Shown here one piece after another: positions 25,760-33,611 of a DNA stretch of 64,000 bases. Below the pieces are notes generated by a model, which searched no databases, was not told the DNA's origin, and was given only the letters and a program-made list of their open reading frames with translations. The translations under genes were made by a program, and so were the position numbers. How positions within the stretch are numbered: the first letter of the stretch is position 1; every line of letters begins with the position of its first letter. The stretch comes from Aeromicrobium sp. PE09-221 (GTDB lineage: Bacteria > Actinomycetota > Actinomycetes > Propionibacteriales > Nocardioidaceae): contig NZ_MIJB01000009.1 in assembly GCF_002174305.1 (NCBI RefSeq), forward strand, positions 1 through 64,000, read 5' to 3'.

Positions 25760-25803
25760 TTAAATGAGCGTTCAGTTACTGTCCCAACTAAACGCTCATT
25801 TAA
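25760..25803. promoter_or_regulatory. 44-bp inverted repeat with two TetR-type sites upstream of the LuxR gene
   Basis: Arms of 18 bp (TTAAATGAGCGTTCAGTT and AACTAAACGCTCATTTAA) with one mismatch and an 8-bp spacer. Each arm contains a TetR-like near-palindrome, TGAGCGTTCA-type. The left half TAAATGAGCGTTCA resembles TAAATGATCATTCA (27199-27212), in front of the TetR gene at 26527-27129, so that TetR may control both. It ends 15 bp before the LuxR start and would block its promoter. Confidence 0.7.
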
Positions 25804-25818
25804 GAGACCGGAGGTGCC

Positions 25819-26514
25819 ATGATGGCAACGGCGATGATGTCAGCGATCGATGCTGAGAGCAGGATCTCGACGTGCTCGGAGCGACCCGAACTGTCCCACC
25901 CCGACACCGCGTGCCGACCGCAGCGGGTCCTGGTCGTCGATGACCACGAACTCGTTCAAGCCGGTCTGCGTGCGCTCCTGGCGCGGGAGTCCTGGGTCAC
26001 GATGTGTCTGGGGGCTAGTTCGGCCGAGATGGCCGTGGAGGTGGCGCGGAGGGCGATGCCGCAGCTCATCCTCGTGTCGATGTCCGTCCGCGGACAATCG
26101 GGCCTGGACCTCTGCCGGGAGCTCTTGGCGCGCATGCCGCATGTGCGGGTGGTGCTCATGTCCTCCGAGGGCCGTGTCTCGACCTCCCTCGCGCAGGCGC
26201 ACGGGGCCGTCGGCTTCATTCGCAAGGGCATGCCGGCCGCCGCGATCGTCACCGCGGTCAAGCGGGTCGCGGAGGGTGAGAAGGTGTTCCCGAAAGCGAT
26301 GTCGGAACTGGACGACGTCGTGGCACTCTCCAAGCGTGAGATGGACGTTCTGCAGCATCTGGTCTCGGGGCTCAGCAATCCCGAGGTGGCGGCCCGGCTG
26401 CATCTATCCCGTCACACCGTCAAGCAGCACACCAGCACCGTGTACCGGAAGCTGGGTGTGAAGAACCGGGCGCAGGCGGCGAGCCGTGCCCAAGCGCTCG
26501 GTCTCGTCGCCTGA
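25819..26514 (+). CDS. LuxR/NarL-type regulator with a degenerate receiver domain
   Basis: 231 aa: N-terminal extension of about 35 residues, receiver domain at about 36-155, LuxR helix-turn-helix at about 168-231 (SKREMDVLQHLVSGLSNPEV, ARLHLSRHTVKQHTSTVYRK). The acidic pair (VDDHE, residues 41-42) and switch Lys136 are kept. The phospho-acceptor Asp is replaced by Ser87: PQLILVSMSV where family members have PDLILLDLNM. No sensor kinase gene is adjacent. It therefore probably works without phosphorylation, or binds a ligand. ATG preceded by GGAGGTG. Candidate master regulator of the island motif regulon. Confidence 0.88.
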   Translation: MMATAMMSAIDAESRISTCSERPELSHPDTACRPQRVLVVDDHELVQAGLRALLARESWVTMCLGASSAEMAVEVARRAMPQLILVSMSVRGQSGLDLCRELLARMPHVRVVLMSSEGRVSTSLAQAHGAVGFIRKGMPAAAIVTAVKRVAEGEKVFPKAMSELDDVVALSKREMDVLQHLVSGLSNPEVAARLHLSRHTVKQHTSTVYRKLGVKNRAQAASRAQALGLVA

Positions 26515-26526
26515 CCGGCCCGGTTG

Positions 26527-27129
26527 TCAGTCGTGCTGCTCGGCACCCACGAGGCGAAGGGCCATGTCGGCATACGCCGCGGCGATCAATGCCGGCTCAA
26601 GCCCGTCGTCGTGGTACCACCGGCCGATGTCCACGATCAGCGACTCGATGGCTGCGACGCTCATCCGCCGGTCGAGGACCGTGAAGACCCCTGAGTCCGC
26701 GCCTTCGTCGATCAGCTCGCGCAGCAGCACCGAGATTCTCCGGCGCAGGGAGAGGACCTCGGCGCGGTGATGGACCGCCAGGGCGGCCAGCTCGTAGTTG
26801 ACGACCCGCGACAGCTCATGGAACTCCGCGTGGTGCACGGCGAAGTCGTGGACCACGCGGTGCAGTCGAGCCGTGACCGTCCCACCGGTCCCGAGGGCCT
26901 GCTCGACGACGCCGAGAGCCACCCGATGTCCGTCGTAGGCGAGCTCGAACAGCAGCTCCTCTTTGGACGCGTGATGCACGTACAGAGCCGTGGGGGAGAT
27001 GCCAGCGGCTCGCGCGATGTCCCGGGTGGATGCTCCGTGGAAGCCCTTGGCGGAGAAGCTCTCGATGGCGGCCGCGAGGAGGCGATCCTGGGTTCTCATC
27101 CCTCGCGGCGTCTTGGGTCGGGCGGCCAT
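26527..27129 (-). CDS. TetR-family regulator
   Basis: 200 aa starting MAARPKTPRGMRTQ. TetR helix-turn-helix: DRLLAAAIESFSAKGFHGAS then RDIARAAGISPTALYVHHAS; the C-terminal domain (YELAALAVHHRAEVLSLRR) resembles the TetR_C_17-like group seen next to acyl-CoA metabolism. I prefer the ATG at 27127-27129 because GAGGAG precedes it; the longer start at 27213 would place coding sequence over a palindromic operator. Convergent with the LuxR gene, 12 bp apart. Confidence 0.88.
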   Translation of the reverse strand: MAARPKTPRGMRTQDRLLAAAIESFSAKGFHGASTRDIARAAGISPTALYVHHASKEELLFELAYDGHRVALGVVEQALGTGGTVTARLHRVVHDFAVHHAEFHELSRVVNYELAALAVHHRAEVLSLRRRISVLLRELIDEGADSGVFTVLDRRMSVAAIESLIVDIGRWYHDDGLEPALIAAAYADMALRLVGAEQHD

Positions 27130-27198
27130 CGGTGCTCCTCGGGGGGCGTCGTGGGTGTCGTCGGCCGCATCGCTGACGGGCAAAGGAAGGCAAGCGGC

Positions 27199-27216
27199 TA
27201 AATGATCATTCATTCA
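27199..27216. promoter_or_regulatory. TetR-type operator TAAATGATCATTCATTCA
   Basis: Contains the perfect palindrome AATGATCATT (27201-27210) with a further TGA-ATGA overlap, 70 bp upstream of the TetR start. Shares TAAATGA-NNN-TTCA with the repeat in front of the LuxR gene, indicating autoregulation plus control of LuxR. Confidence 0.65.
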
Positions 27217-27247
27217 ACACAATAGAATAGGTCAGCCCCGGGCCGGG

Positions 27248-27688
27248 TCACTCTTGCTGGATGGCCAGATGCTCCTGCAACGCCCGATACTCCGATGCAG
27301 TGAGACTCCGCCGGCCCCGCTCGAAGCGATCCCAGGCGACATAGTGGTTACGAGCCATGCTGCACACGCTCTGTTCGCGGTTCAGCAACACCATCGTCAT
27401 CTCGAAGCTTGAGTCATCCATCCGGGTGATCGCCACCCGGATCTCGATGGGCGAAAGCCGGTGGAGGACCTCGCGGCGGTAGTCGATGGTCGTCTGCGCG
27501 TTGACATAGCTCGGATCCTCCTGGCCGGTGATCGCGCTGAAGAACTCCATTGACACCTCCTCGTAGATCGCTGCGTAGTGAGCCGCGGTCATGTGGCCGA
27601 GTACGTCGACCGATGTCCTCCAGACGGGCATCGTCGTGCTCCACCAGCGCGCATGGTCGGCGGGGATCGGCATGAACGGAACAGTCAT
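27248..27688 (-). CDS. Hotdog-fold acyl-CoA thioesterase, copy 1
   Basis: 146 aa, 4-hydroxybenzoyl-CoA-thioesterase-like hotdog protein: RTSVDVLGHMTAAHYAAIYE carries the HMxxxxY pattern where related enzymes have GHVNNxxY, and RREVLHRLSPIEIRVAITRM follows the central strands. The ATG at 27686-27688 yields MTVPFMPIPADHARWW. Paralogue at 29696-30145 shares WWST and GHMTAxHYxxxxE. Likely hydrolyses a CoA ester made by the island ligases; betainyl-CoA-type thioesterases are a possible relative. Confidence 0.78.
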   Translation of the reverse strand: MTVPFMPIPADHARWWSTTMPVWRTSVDVLGHMTAAHYAAIYEEVSMEFFSAITGQEDPSYVNAQTTIDYRREVLHRLSPIEIRVAITRMDDSSFEMTMVLLNREQSVCSMARNHYVAWDRFERGRRSLTASEYRALQEHLAIQQE

Positions 27689-27740
27689 CCGCCGACCGTA
27701 GGAGAGGCTGGGCAGGTTCAGTGCCGCGCCGAGTGATCTG

Positions 27741-27753
27741 CACCCGAATGGGC
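27741..27753 (-). promoter_or_regulatory. Island motif copy GCCCATTCGGGTG
   Basis: Minus-strand copy 53 bp upstream of the thioesterase start; keeps CCCANNCGGGT but the first C-run is shorter. Confidence 0.5.
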
Positions 27754-27880
27754 ATAGGCGTTGAGGGGACAGATGGGGGATTGAGTACCGATCGTCTCGG
27801 CAGCAGGCTGGCGACGTGAACCCACGACATCCGCAGATCATGTCCGAGACCATCGACGATCCCTCGAGGAGGTCTCCGCG

Positions 27881-28315
27881 ATGACACACCCGACAACCTC
27901 GATCGCCGACGTGGCCGCACTGCATCACATCGGCATCGTGACGACTAAGGACGACCATGTCCGGCTGGTCAGGAACCTGGTGGAGGGCCTCGGAGGAGAG
28001 GTCGAGTTCGAGGTCGAGGACGAGCCCTTGGACGTCCTAGCGACCTGGGTTCCGATCGGCCCCGGTCTTCGATTCGAAGTCGTCTCCCCGCGGTCGGAGG
28101 CGCCCACCCCCATCACGAGGTTCCTCGCGAAGGCCGGAGGTGGACTTCACCACGTCTCGCTGGAGACCGAGGAGATCGGCGTGTGTCGCGAGCTCGTCAC
28201 CGCCTCGGGGATGCGAACCGTCGGAGAGAACGACGATCACGGCGGATGGGCCGAGTTCTTCCTCGATCCGTCGCAGACGGGCCGCGCGCTCCTGCACTGG
28301 ATGCAGGCCGTGTGA
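27881..28315 (+). CDS. VOC-superfamily protein (methylmalonyl-CoA-epimerase-like)
   Basis: 144 aa, two beta-alpha-beta-beta-beta modules. Candidate metal ligands fit the epimerase pattern: His16 (LHHIGIV), Glu66 (RFEVVSP), His91 (GLHHVSLE), Glu125 (GWAEFFLDP). Length and layout match methylmalonyl-CoA epimerase, but the island carries no mutase, so another isomerase or glyoxalase-type step on a CoA ester is as likely. Divergent from thioesterase copy 1; ATG preceded by GAGGAGG. Confidence 0.8.
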   Translation: MTHPTTSIADVAALHHIGIVTTKDDHVRLVRNLVEGLGGEVEFEVEDEPLDVLATWVPIGPGLRFEVVSPRSEAPTPITRFLAKAGGGLHHVSLETEEIGVCRELVTASGMRTVGENDDHGGWAEFFLDPSQTGRALLHWMQAV

Positions 28316-28326
28316 CGAAGGTCGGA

Positions 28327-28372
28327 CGCACACCGGCCCCGCTCTCACGTCCGAGGGCGGGGCCGGTGTGCG
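28327..28372. terminator. Bidirectional hairpin terminator
   Basis: CGCACACCGGCCCCGC (28327-28342) and GCGGGGCCGGTGTGCG (28357-28372): perfect 16-bp stem, 14-nt loop, between convergent genes. Confidence 0.8.
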
Positions 28373-28385
28373 TCGTGTCGGCTCG

Positions 28386-29546
28386 TCAGGCTTCGACGAC
28401 CGCGATGAGATCGTCCATCCCCTGGAGGCTCTCATCGGTCAAAGGAGCGAGCAGGTCGAAGAACTCCCGCGCCGGGATGACGGACTCGGGCGCATGCACC
28501 CCCGTGTCGAGGAGCGATCCGCGCCGGAGCAACTCGACCCCGATCCCGACCGGGACTCCCGTGTTCCCCCCCATCCGCGCCGGGTGGAAGCGGGTGGGGA
28601 AGACTGCGACGGACCGGCGCTCTCCGCCCTTGGTGCCGATGGCGAGGCTCCACTCGATGGGGAGCGGGTCGCGCGGGCCCTTCTCCTTCGGCCTCGGGAG
28701 TGATCCCACCTGCTCGACACCCTCGTGCAGCGAGATCTCACCCGCTCCCACGCGGCGGCCGATGTCCCGCAGCCCGTCGAGTAGCCACGACGGCCCCGAC
28801 TGGAGGTTAAGGGACCGCTTCAGCTGCGGGAACGTGCGGGGCAGTGTGATGGGTTCCGGGTGGCCCATGGTGTAGGCGACCACGGGGCCGATACCGGGGA
28901 AGTCCACCTCGACCGGTTGCACGGGCTGGACATCGGCGAGTCCGCCGTCCTCCCATGCACGGATCGGTTCGCTGCACTGGTGGACCCAGTGGTCGGCGGC
29001 GGCCGATGCTTTCGGCGCGGGGAAATCCGGTTCGTCGACGATCGTCGCGGCGCTGACCTTCCATCCGGTATAGAGTTCCTCGACGGTGTCGAGGCGCTCG
29101 ACGGCCATGACGGCGCACAGATTGGTGACGCCGGGGCTGCCGCCGAGGCCGATGACGATGTGCAGCCCCTTGGCGCGGGCGCGCTCGTCCAGATCGAAGG
29201 CGGTGATGGTGGGCTGCCAGTCGTCGTTGATGTCGAGATAGTGGCAGTCGCTGTCGATGGCGGCCTCGAGGATCGGACCCATGAACGAGGCGAACGGTCC
29301 CATCGTGTTCACCACGACATCGTGATCGGCGAAGGCTCTCCGCAGGGCCTCGGCGTCCGTCGCGTCGAGCGCCATCGCCTGGCACGGTCCGCCGACCGAT
29401 TGAGCGGTCCGCTCGGCTCGTTCCACGTCGATGTCGGCGATGGTCAGCACCTCGGCGGTGCCGAGCGTGGCGATCGTGCGCACGGCCCACCGCCCCATCG
29501 ATCCGGCGCCACCGACTGCGATGACCCGCAGCTTCTTGTCGGACAT
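28386..29546 (-). CDS. Saccharopine dehydrogenase-like protein, copy 1
   Basis: 386 aa. N-terminal NAD(P)-binding domain VIAVGGAGSMGRWAVRTIAT (GGxGxMG), acidic strand end TIADIDVERAERTA, then VVVNTMGPFASFMGPILEAA and YLDINDDWQPT, characteristic of the saccharopine-dehydrogenase/carboxynorspermidine-dehydrogenase family. These enzymes reduce Schiff bases or oxidise secondary amines. Paralogue at 36049-37200 shares the GHPEPITLPR and TGVHAPE signatures. Preceded by an island motif. Probably acts on an amine intermediate; reaction direction unknown. Confidence 0.82.
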   Translation of the reverse strand: MSDKKLRVIAVGGAGSMGRWAVRTIATLGTAEVLTIADIDVERAERTAQSVGGPCQAMALDATDAEALRRAFADHDVVVNTMGPFASFMGPILEAAIDSDCHYLDINDDWQPTITAFDLDERARAKGLHIVIGLGGSPGVTNLCAVMAVERLDTVEELYTGWKVSAATIVDEPDFPAPKASAAADHWVHQCSEPIRAWEDGGLADVQPVQPVEVDFPGIGPVVAYTMGHPEPITLPRTFPQLKRSLNLQSGPSWLLDGLRDIGRRVGAGEISLHEGVEQVGSLPRPKEKGPRDPLPIEWSLAIGTKGGERRSVAVFPTRFHPARMGGNTGVPVGIGVELLRRGSLLDTGVHAPESVIPAREFFDLLAPLTDESLQGMDDLIAVVEA

Positions 29547-29653
29547 CGAGTTCTCCCGTCTTTCTTCGTCATGTGGCGGTGTTCAGCCGCTCACTCGGTC
29601 GAATCGACGGTAGGAGCCGACCGACTGATGCCGTGCTCCTCGGCGGACAACTG

Positions 29654-29666
29654 CACCCGGATGGGT
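29654..29666 (-). promoter_or_regulatory. Island motif copy ACCCATCCGGGTG
   Basis: Minus-strand copy 108 bp upstream of the saccharopine-dehydrogenase-like gene; conserves CCCATCCGGGT, identical in that core to the copy at 32176-32188. Confidence 0.55.
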
Positions 29667-29695
29667 GGCGGGAGATCCGCAGTGGGATCCGGGCC

Positions 29696-30145
29696 TCAGC
29701 GGAAGGTCTCGCGCAGGCCTTCCAGAGCGGCGCGATCAGACTCGCTGAGCGGTGCCTTCGTCCGGGCCGTCCGGTCCCAGGCCACGTAGCGGATATGCGC
29801 CACGGCACATGGCGTGCCCTTGGAGTCGGTGAGCACGATCTCGAGGGTGCAGGTCGTCGTTCCGATGATCGTCGGGCGTAGATACAGGCGGAGAGGAGAG
29901 CTCTCCAGGAGGACCTCGTGGCGATAGGAAACGTCGAGCGCCGCCATCACATAGTCGGGGAGGTCCGGACCGATGATGTCGATGAGGAGCAGGGTCGCTG
30001 CCTGCTCGAACACGGTCGGATAGTGCACGGCGGTCATGTGCCCGTACGCGTCGATGCTCGACGGTGGAACCTCGTAGCTGGTCGACCACCAGGACTCGTA
30101 CCGCTCGGGGAAGGTGAACCGGTCCCGTGCCCGTGAAGCAGTCAT
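29696..30145 (-). CDS. Hotdog-fold acyl-CoA thioesterase, copy 2
   Basis: 149 aa, same family as the protein at 27248-27688: YESWWSTSYEVPPSSIDAYG then HMTAVHYPTVFEQAATLLLI, DVSYRHEVLLESSPLRLYLR. ATG at 30143-30145. The paralogues differ strongly at their C-termini, so they may serve different CoA esters. Confidence 0.78.
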   Translation of the reverse strand: MTASRARDRFTFPERYESWWSTSYEVPPSSIDAYGHMTAVHYPTVFEQAATLLLIDIIGPDLPDYVMAALDVSYRHEVLLESSPLRLYLRPTIIGTTTCTLEIVLTDSKGTPCAVAHIRYVAWDRTARTKAPLSESDRAALEGLRETFR

Positions 30146-30198
30146 GGAACGAATGCTAGGGCGAGAGGCGGGTCCCCGGACCTTCGCGAGGCGGAGCT

Positions 30199-30693
30199 CT
30201 ACCCGGGTGGGTGGTCCGCCGCGGAAGTCTTGGGGCATCGGTCCTTCGGGGCCCACCCACCCAGCGTTCCGCGGCCGAGCGGGCCCAGCCCGGAGATGTG
30301 CCGGATGTCGATGAGAACCGTGATGAACGGCCCGCTGCCGTAGGAGTATCCCTCGGGAGATCCGTAGGCGCGCGCCATCCGGTCGGGGAGATCCGGCTCG
30401 GAGCTCACCACGCGTGCCAGACCCGACAGCTGTGCATAGACGGGCACCCCGGGACCGATGCGGGTCTCGCCGTCCACCACGATGACCGAGACTCGCGGAT
30501 TCTGCCGGATGTTCCGGGCTTTGATCGACGACTCCTCGAAGAACATGGCGAGCTCGTCACCTCTCCGCTCGGTCCATACGAGGCTCGCCTGCGGATGTCC
30601 GAGCGGGCTGACGGTCGACACGTGCACGGGAATCGGCCGGTCCAGCAGGTCGCAGAGCAACGGAGCGTCGCTCAGACGGTGGGCATCGGCCAT
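30199..30693 (-). CDS. PPOX-class flavin/F420-binding protein (pyridoxamine 5'-phosphate oxidase fold)
   Basis: 164 aa split-barrel protein: PIPVHVSTVSPLGHPQASLV, DELAMFFEESSIKARNIRQN and PRVSVIVVDGETRI are the standard strands of this fold, found in flavin- or F420-dependent oxidoreductases. The ATG at 30691-30693 follows GAAGGAGACG; a longer frame to 30720 lacks an RBS. The last codons overlap an island motif serving the next gene. Cofactor and reaction cannot be told apart. Confidence 0.75.
   Translation of the reverse strand: MADAHRLSDAPLLCDLLDRPIPVHVSTVSPLGHPQASLVWTERRGDELAMFFEESSIKARNIRQNPRVSVIVVDGETRIGPGVPVYAQLSGLARVVSSEPDLPDRMARAYGSPEGYSYGSGPFITVLIDIRHISGLGPLGRGTLGGWAPKDRCPKTSAADHPPG
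30201..30212 (-). promoter_or_regulatory. Island motif copy ACCCACCCGGGT
   Basis: Minus-strand copy 56 bp upstream of thioesterase copy 2, overlapping the stop codon of the PPOX gene. Confidence 0.5.
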
Positions 30694-30795
30694 GGTCGTC
30701 TCCTTCGATACGGGGGACATCGGATGCGGGCGCGCCCGATATCCGATGAAGCGGCGGGGGCGCCCCCACGATGGACGCCCCTGCCTACCTCCTCG

Positions 30796-31200
30796 CTAGT
30801 CGAGCACAGCCGTCGCGGTGAGCTCGATCAGCGCATCGGGGTGTCCGAGTGCCGCGACGCCGATGACGGCGAATCCGGTGGAGCGGACCTTGAGCTCGGC
30901 GGCCGCCGCACCGTAGCCGGCGAAGGTCTCCTCCTGCGTACGGGGATCGAGGCCGACGATGTAGACGGTGATGTTGGCGAGATCGCTGGGCTGGCCACCT
31001 GCCGCCTCGAGCGCGGTGACGAGATTGCGCAGGGCGAGCTCGGCCTGCGCTCGATGATCGCCGGGGGAGGGGATGGCACCGTCGATGTCGTTGGCGATCT
31101 GCCCGCCGACGTGGACCAGCCTCGTGCCGGTGGCGATGGTGGCGTGCGCGTAGCCGTGCGCCGGGGCGAGGCCCTCGGGCTTGACGCGTTCGATGGTCAT
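30796..31200 (-). CDS. RidA/YjgF-family enamine/imine deaminase
   Basis: 134 aa. RidA proteins hydrolyse reactive 2-imino/enamine intermediates. Conserved stretches: HVGGQIANDIDG, RNLVTALEAAGGQPSDLANI, TVYIV, VAALGHPDALIELTATAVLD. The usual catalytic Arg (IVCRR or similar) near position 105 is not obvious: the segment reads STGFAVIGVAALGHPD, so it may belong to a non-archetypal Rid subgroup. Presence beside four amine oxidases suggests imine clearance. 26 nt upstream of the next SDR-gene stop, so it is cotranscribed with the SDR. Confidence 0.82.
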   Translation of the reverse strand: MTIERVKPEGLAPAHGYAHATIATGTRLVHVGGQIANDIDGAIPSPGDHRAQAELALRNLVTALEAAGGQPSDLANITVYIVGLDPRTQEETFAGYGAAAAELKVRSTGFAVIGVAALGHPDALIELTATAVLD

Positions 31201-31226
31201 GTCTGATGGGTCCTTTGCGGTGGTGG

Positions 31227-32009
31227 TTACTGAGCGGTGTAGCCGCCGTCGACGACCAGGGTCTGGCCGGTCATGAAGTCCGAGCCTCGCGACGCCAGGA
31301 AGACAGCGGCGGAGGCGATCTCCTCGGGCTGCGCCACGCGGCCGGCCGGGGTGGTCCGCCGCATATAGGCGGCGATGTCCGGATCAGCGAGCGACGGCGC
31401 GAGCATCTCGGTCTCGACGAAGCCGGGGGCGAGGGCGTTGACCTGGACGTTCTTGCGGGCCCATTCCAGAGCCGTGGCGCGAGTCAGGCCGATGAGGCCG
31501 TGCTTAGCGCTGATGTACGCGACATCCTCGCGGACCGCGACCGTGCCGAGCATGGACGAGAGGTTGATGACCTTCCCGCCTCCGTCGGCCTTGAGGTAGG
31601 GCGAGGCGGCCTGGGTCAGTAGGAAGCAGGACTGCAGGTTGAGCTCGAGTACGCGCTGCCAGGTGGACAGGTCGGTGTCCTCGATCCGCGACTCGTGGTC
31701 GTCGGCCGCATTGTTGACGAGGATGTCGAGACCGCCCAGGCGGGTATTGGCCTCCTCGACGGCCTGGCTGATCGAATCGGGCGAACGCAGGTCGGCAACG
31801 AGCACGTCGATGCTGCCCGGGAGACCGTCGGCGGAGGCTTTGGTCTCGGCGAGGCTGTCGGCGTTGCGCGCCACACCGAGCACCGCGGCTCCGCGACGGG
31901 CGAAGGCGGTGGCGATGGCCCGTCCGATTCCCCGGCTCGCACCGGTCACGAGTGCTCGGCGTCCGGAGAGATCGAATTCGTCGTCAGTAGGGGTGGTGCC
32001 TGTAGTCAT
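31227..32009 (-). CDS. Short-chain dehydrogenase/reductase, copy 1
   Basis: 260-aa classical SDR: cofactor motif LVTGASRGIGRAIA, NNAADD in place of NNAG, catalytic Ser in NLSSMLG, YISAK for the YxxxK dyad, C-terminal VVDGGYTAQ. Likely oxidises a hydroxyl or reduces a keto group of a CoA ester or free acid. The ATG at 32007-32009 is preceded by GGAAGGA. Divergent from oxidase pair 2, with an island motif for each direction in between. Confidence 0.9.
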   Translation of the reverse strand: MTTGTTPTDDEFDLSGRRALVTGASRGIGRAIATAFARRGAAVLGVARNADSLAETKASADGLPGSIDVLVADLRSPDSISQAVEEANTRLGGLDILVNNAADDHESRIEDTDLSTWQRVLELNLQSCFLLTQAASPYLKADGGGKVINLSSMLGTVAVREDVAYISAKHGLIGLTRATALEWARKNVQVNALAPGFVETEMLAPSLADPDIAAYMRRTTPAGRVAQPEEIASAAVFLASRGSDFMTGQTLVVDGGYTAQ

Positions 32010-32117
32010 GGCCGATGTGGTCCTTCCGAGGTTCACTCCGTTGGAGACGCCTGAACGGCGCTCACCGCGAGTCTCGATCGAGAGCGGACCGGAACACGAC
32101 TCTCGTGGCGAAGATGC

Positions 32118-32129
32118 ACCCACCTGGGC
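32118..32129 (-). promoter_or_regulatory. Island motif copy GCCCAGGTGGGT
   Basis: Minus-strand copy 109 bp upstream of the SDR start; same core CCCAGGTGGGT as the copy at 38075-38087. Confidence 0.5.
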
Positions 32130-32175
32130 GGTGGTCTCCGTCGGAGCGGCGCATGGCGCGGCGTGCGACTCGAAT

Positions 32176-32188
32176 CCCCCATCCGGGT
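32176..32188 (+). promoter_or_regulatory. Island motif copy CCCCCATCCGGGT
   Basis: Plus-strand copy 100 bp upstream of oxidase pair 2, full consensus match. Confidence 0.65.
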
Positions 32189-32288
32189 CTCGTCCGCCGC
32201 GAGGTGGCGGGGACCCGGCGGTGGAGGGTCTTGAATGACCGTGGGAGGGCTCGTCCCTCACTCACTACTCGACAACGGAGGTGGCGCG

Positions 32289-33611
32289 GTGCAGTTCCTC
32301 GAGGAGACGCCCGTGATCGTGATCGGAGCTGGACTCGCGGGCCTGACCGCGGCGTGGAGACTGCGACAGGAGGGGCGAGAGGTGATCGTTCTCGAGGCCT
32401 CCGAACGGCTCGGCGGACGCGCCATCCAATCCGTCCAGGAGTGGGAGGGCGGACAATATGCCGACCTCGGCGGCGAGCTCATCGATACCAGCTATCACGC
32501 CCTCCGGGCCCTGTGCTCGCAGGTCGGTGTCGAACTGGGCGAGCCGCAGGTCTACGGCTCGCCGCAGGAGGGCGACGCGACGCTGATGGAGGCGTACCTG
32601 CGGGTCGCCCGCTTCGTCGTGGGAGAACGGGTGCTCAGCCGAGAGGAATGCGATGAGATCGGTGCGGAGCTGCGCACCGCCGCGCAGACCTACGTGCCAC
32701 ACCCCGGTGAGATCGTCGAGCAGTGGATCCGGCGTGCACGGTTATCCGATGACGCCGCCTCGGTCTCCCGCGCGCTGGCCAGGTTCTTCGCCCAGCTCGA
32801 TCCGTGGGATTGCGATGTCCATTTTATCGTCGGCGCACACGGAGGCACCTTCCAGCGTGTCCGCGGGGGGACGAATTCACTCCTCCACGCCCTCGCCCTG
32901 GAGCTGGACATCCGGCTCGGCGACCCCGTCGTCCGGGTCGAGCGCGGGCGCACCGCGCGTGTCACCACGGCCTCCGGTGCGTGGTTCCCGGCGCGGGAGG
33001 TCATCTGCGCGGTCGGCCCCTACGCGGTCTCGACCATTGGCTTCGATCCGCCGCTCTCCGATGAGCGGATCACCACCGTCACCTCCCTGCTTCCCGCGAT
33101 GGCTGGCAAGGTGATCGCCCAGTATGCCGAGGGGGACGCCGTCCGCGAGGGATTCGGATCTTTGGTCTGCACCGATGGGGTGATCGACGCCGCGTGGGTG
33201 AGCGTCGCCTATCAGCCCGGCTCGCCCGCGATCGTCACGTCCTTCTTCGCCGGGGCGGAGCGAGGGCTCATGACCGATCCGGAGGTCGCCTACGCCGTCC
33301 TAGACGAACTTGTGGAGCGCATCGTCGGCGGTCCGGTCACCCGGCTCCGCGGCGAGATCAAGAACTGGTGGGCCGATCCACTCGCCCTCGGTGTGACCGT
33401 CGCCCCTGCAGAGGGAACACGAGCCACCGTGGCAGCGATCCTCGGCGGTGAGGAACCCGGGCTCCACTTCGCGGGCGACTACACCGACGGCCCGATGGCC
33501 GGGACGCTCGAAGGGGCCGTCAGATCCGGACTCCGCGCCGCCGATGAGGTGGTGCGCACTGCCGGGGTCTTCCACACCGATCATGTGACCGAAAGGCTTT
33601 CGCTGTCATGA
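32289..33611 (+). CDS. FAD-dependent amine oxidase, pair 2 subunit A
   Basis: 440-aa flavin amine oxidase: PVIVIGAGLAGLTAAWRLRQ, VIVLEASERLGGRA, C-terminal GLHFAGDYTDGPMAGTLEGA. Collinear with the 22-kb A subunit through EIVEQWIRRA, DPWDCDVHFIVG, SLLPAMAGKVIAQYAEGDAV and KNWWADP. The GTG at 32289 is chosen because GGAGGTG precedes it and the length then equals the paralogue; an upstream ATG at 32235 lacks support. Stop overlaps the next ATG by 4 nt, as in pair 1. Confidence 0.9.
   Translation: MQFLEETPVIVIGAGLAGLTAAWRLRQEGREVIVLEASERLGGRAIQSVQEWEGGQYADLGGELIDTSYHALRALCSQVGVELGEPQVYGSPQEGDATLMEAYLRVARFVVGERVLSREECDEIGAELRTAAQTYVPHPGEIVEQWIRRARLSDDAASVSRALARFFAQLDPWDCDVHFIVGAHGGTFQRVRGGTNSLLHALALELDIRLGDPVVRVERGRTARVTTASGAWFPAREVICAVGPYAVSTIGFDPPLSDERITTVTSLLPAMAGKVIAQYAEGDAVREGFGSLVCTDGVIDAAWVSVAYQPGSPAIVTSFFAGAERGLMTDPEVAYAVLDELVERIVGGPVTRLRGEIKNWWADPLALGVTVAPAEGTRATVAAILGGEEPGLHFAGDYTDGPMAGTLEGAVRSGLRAADEVVRTAGVFHTDHVTERLSLS

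Noticed and set aside
27881-28315. Calling the VOC protein methylmalonyl-CoA epimerase outright
   Set aside because: Metal ligands fit but no mutase or propionyl-CoA carboxylase genes are near; another VOC reaction is as likely.
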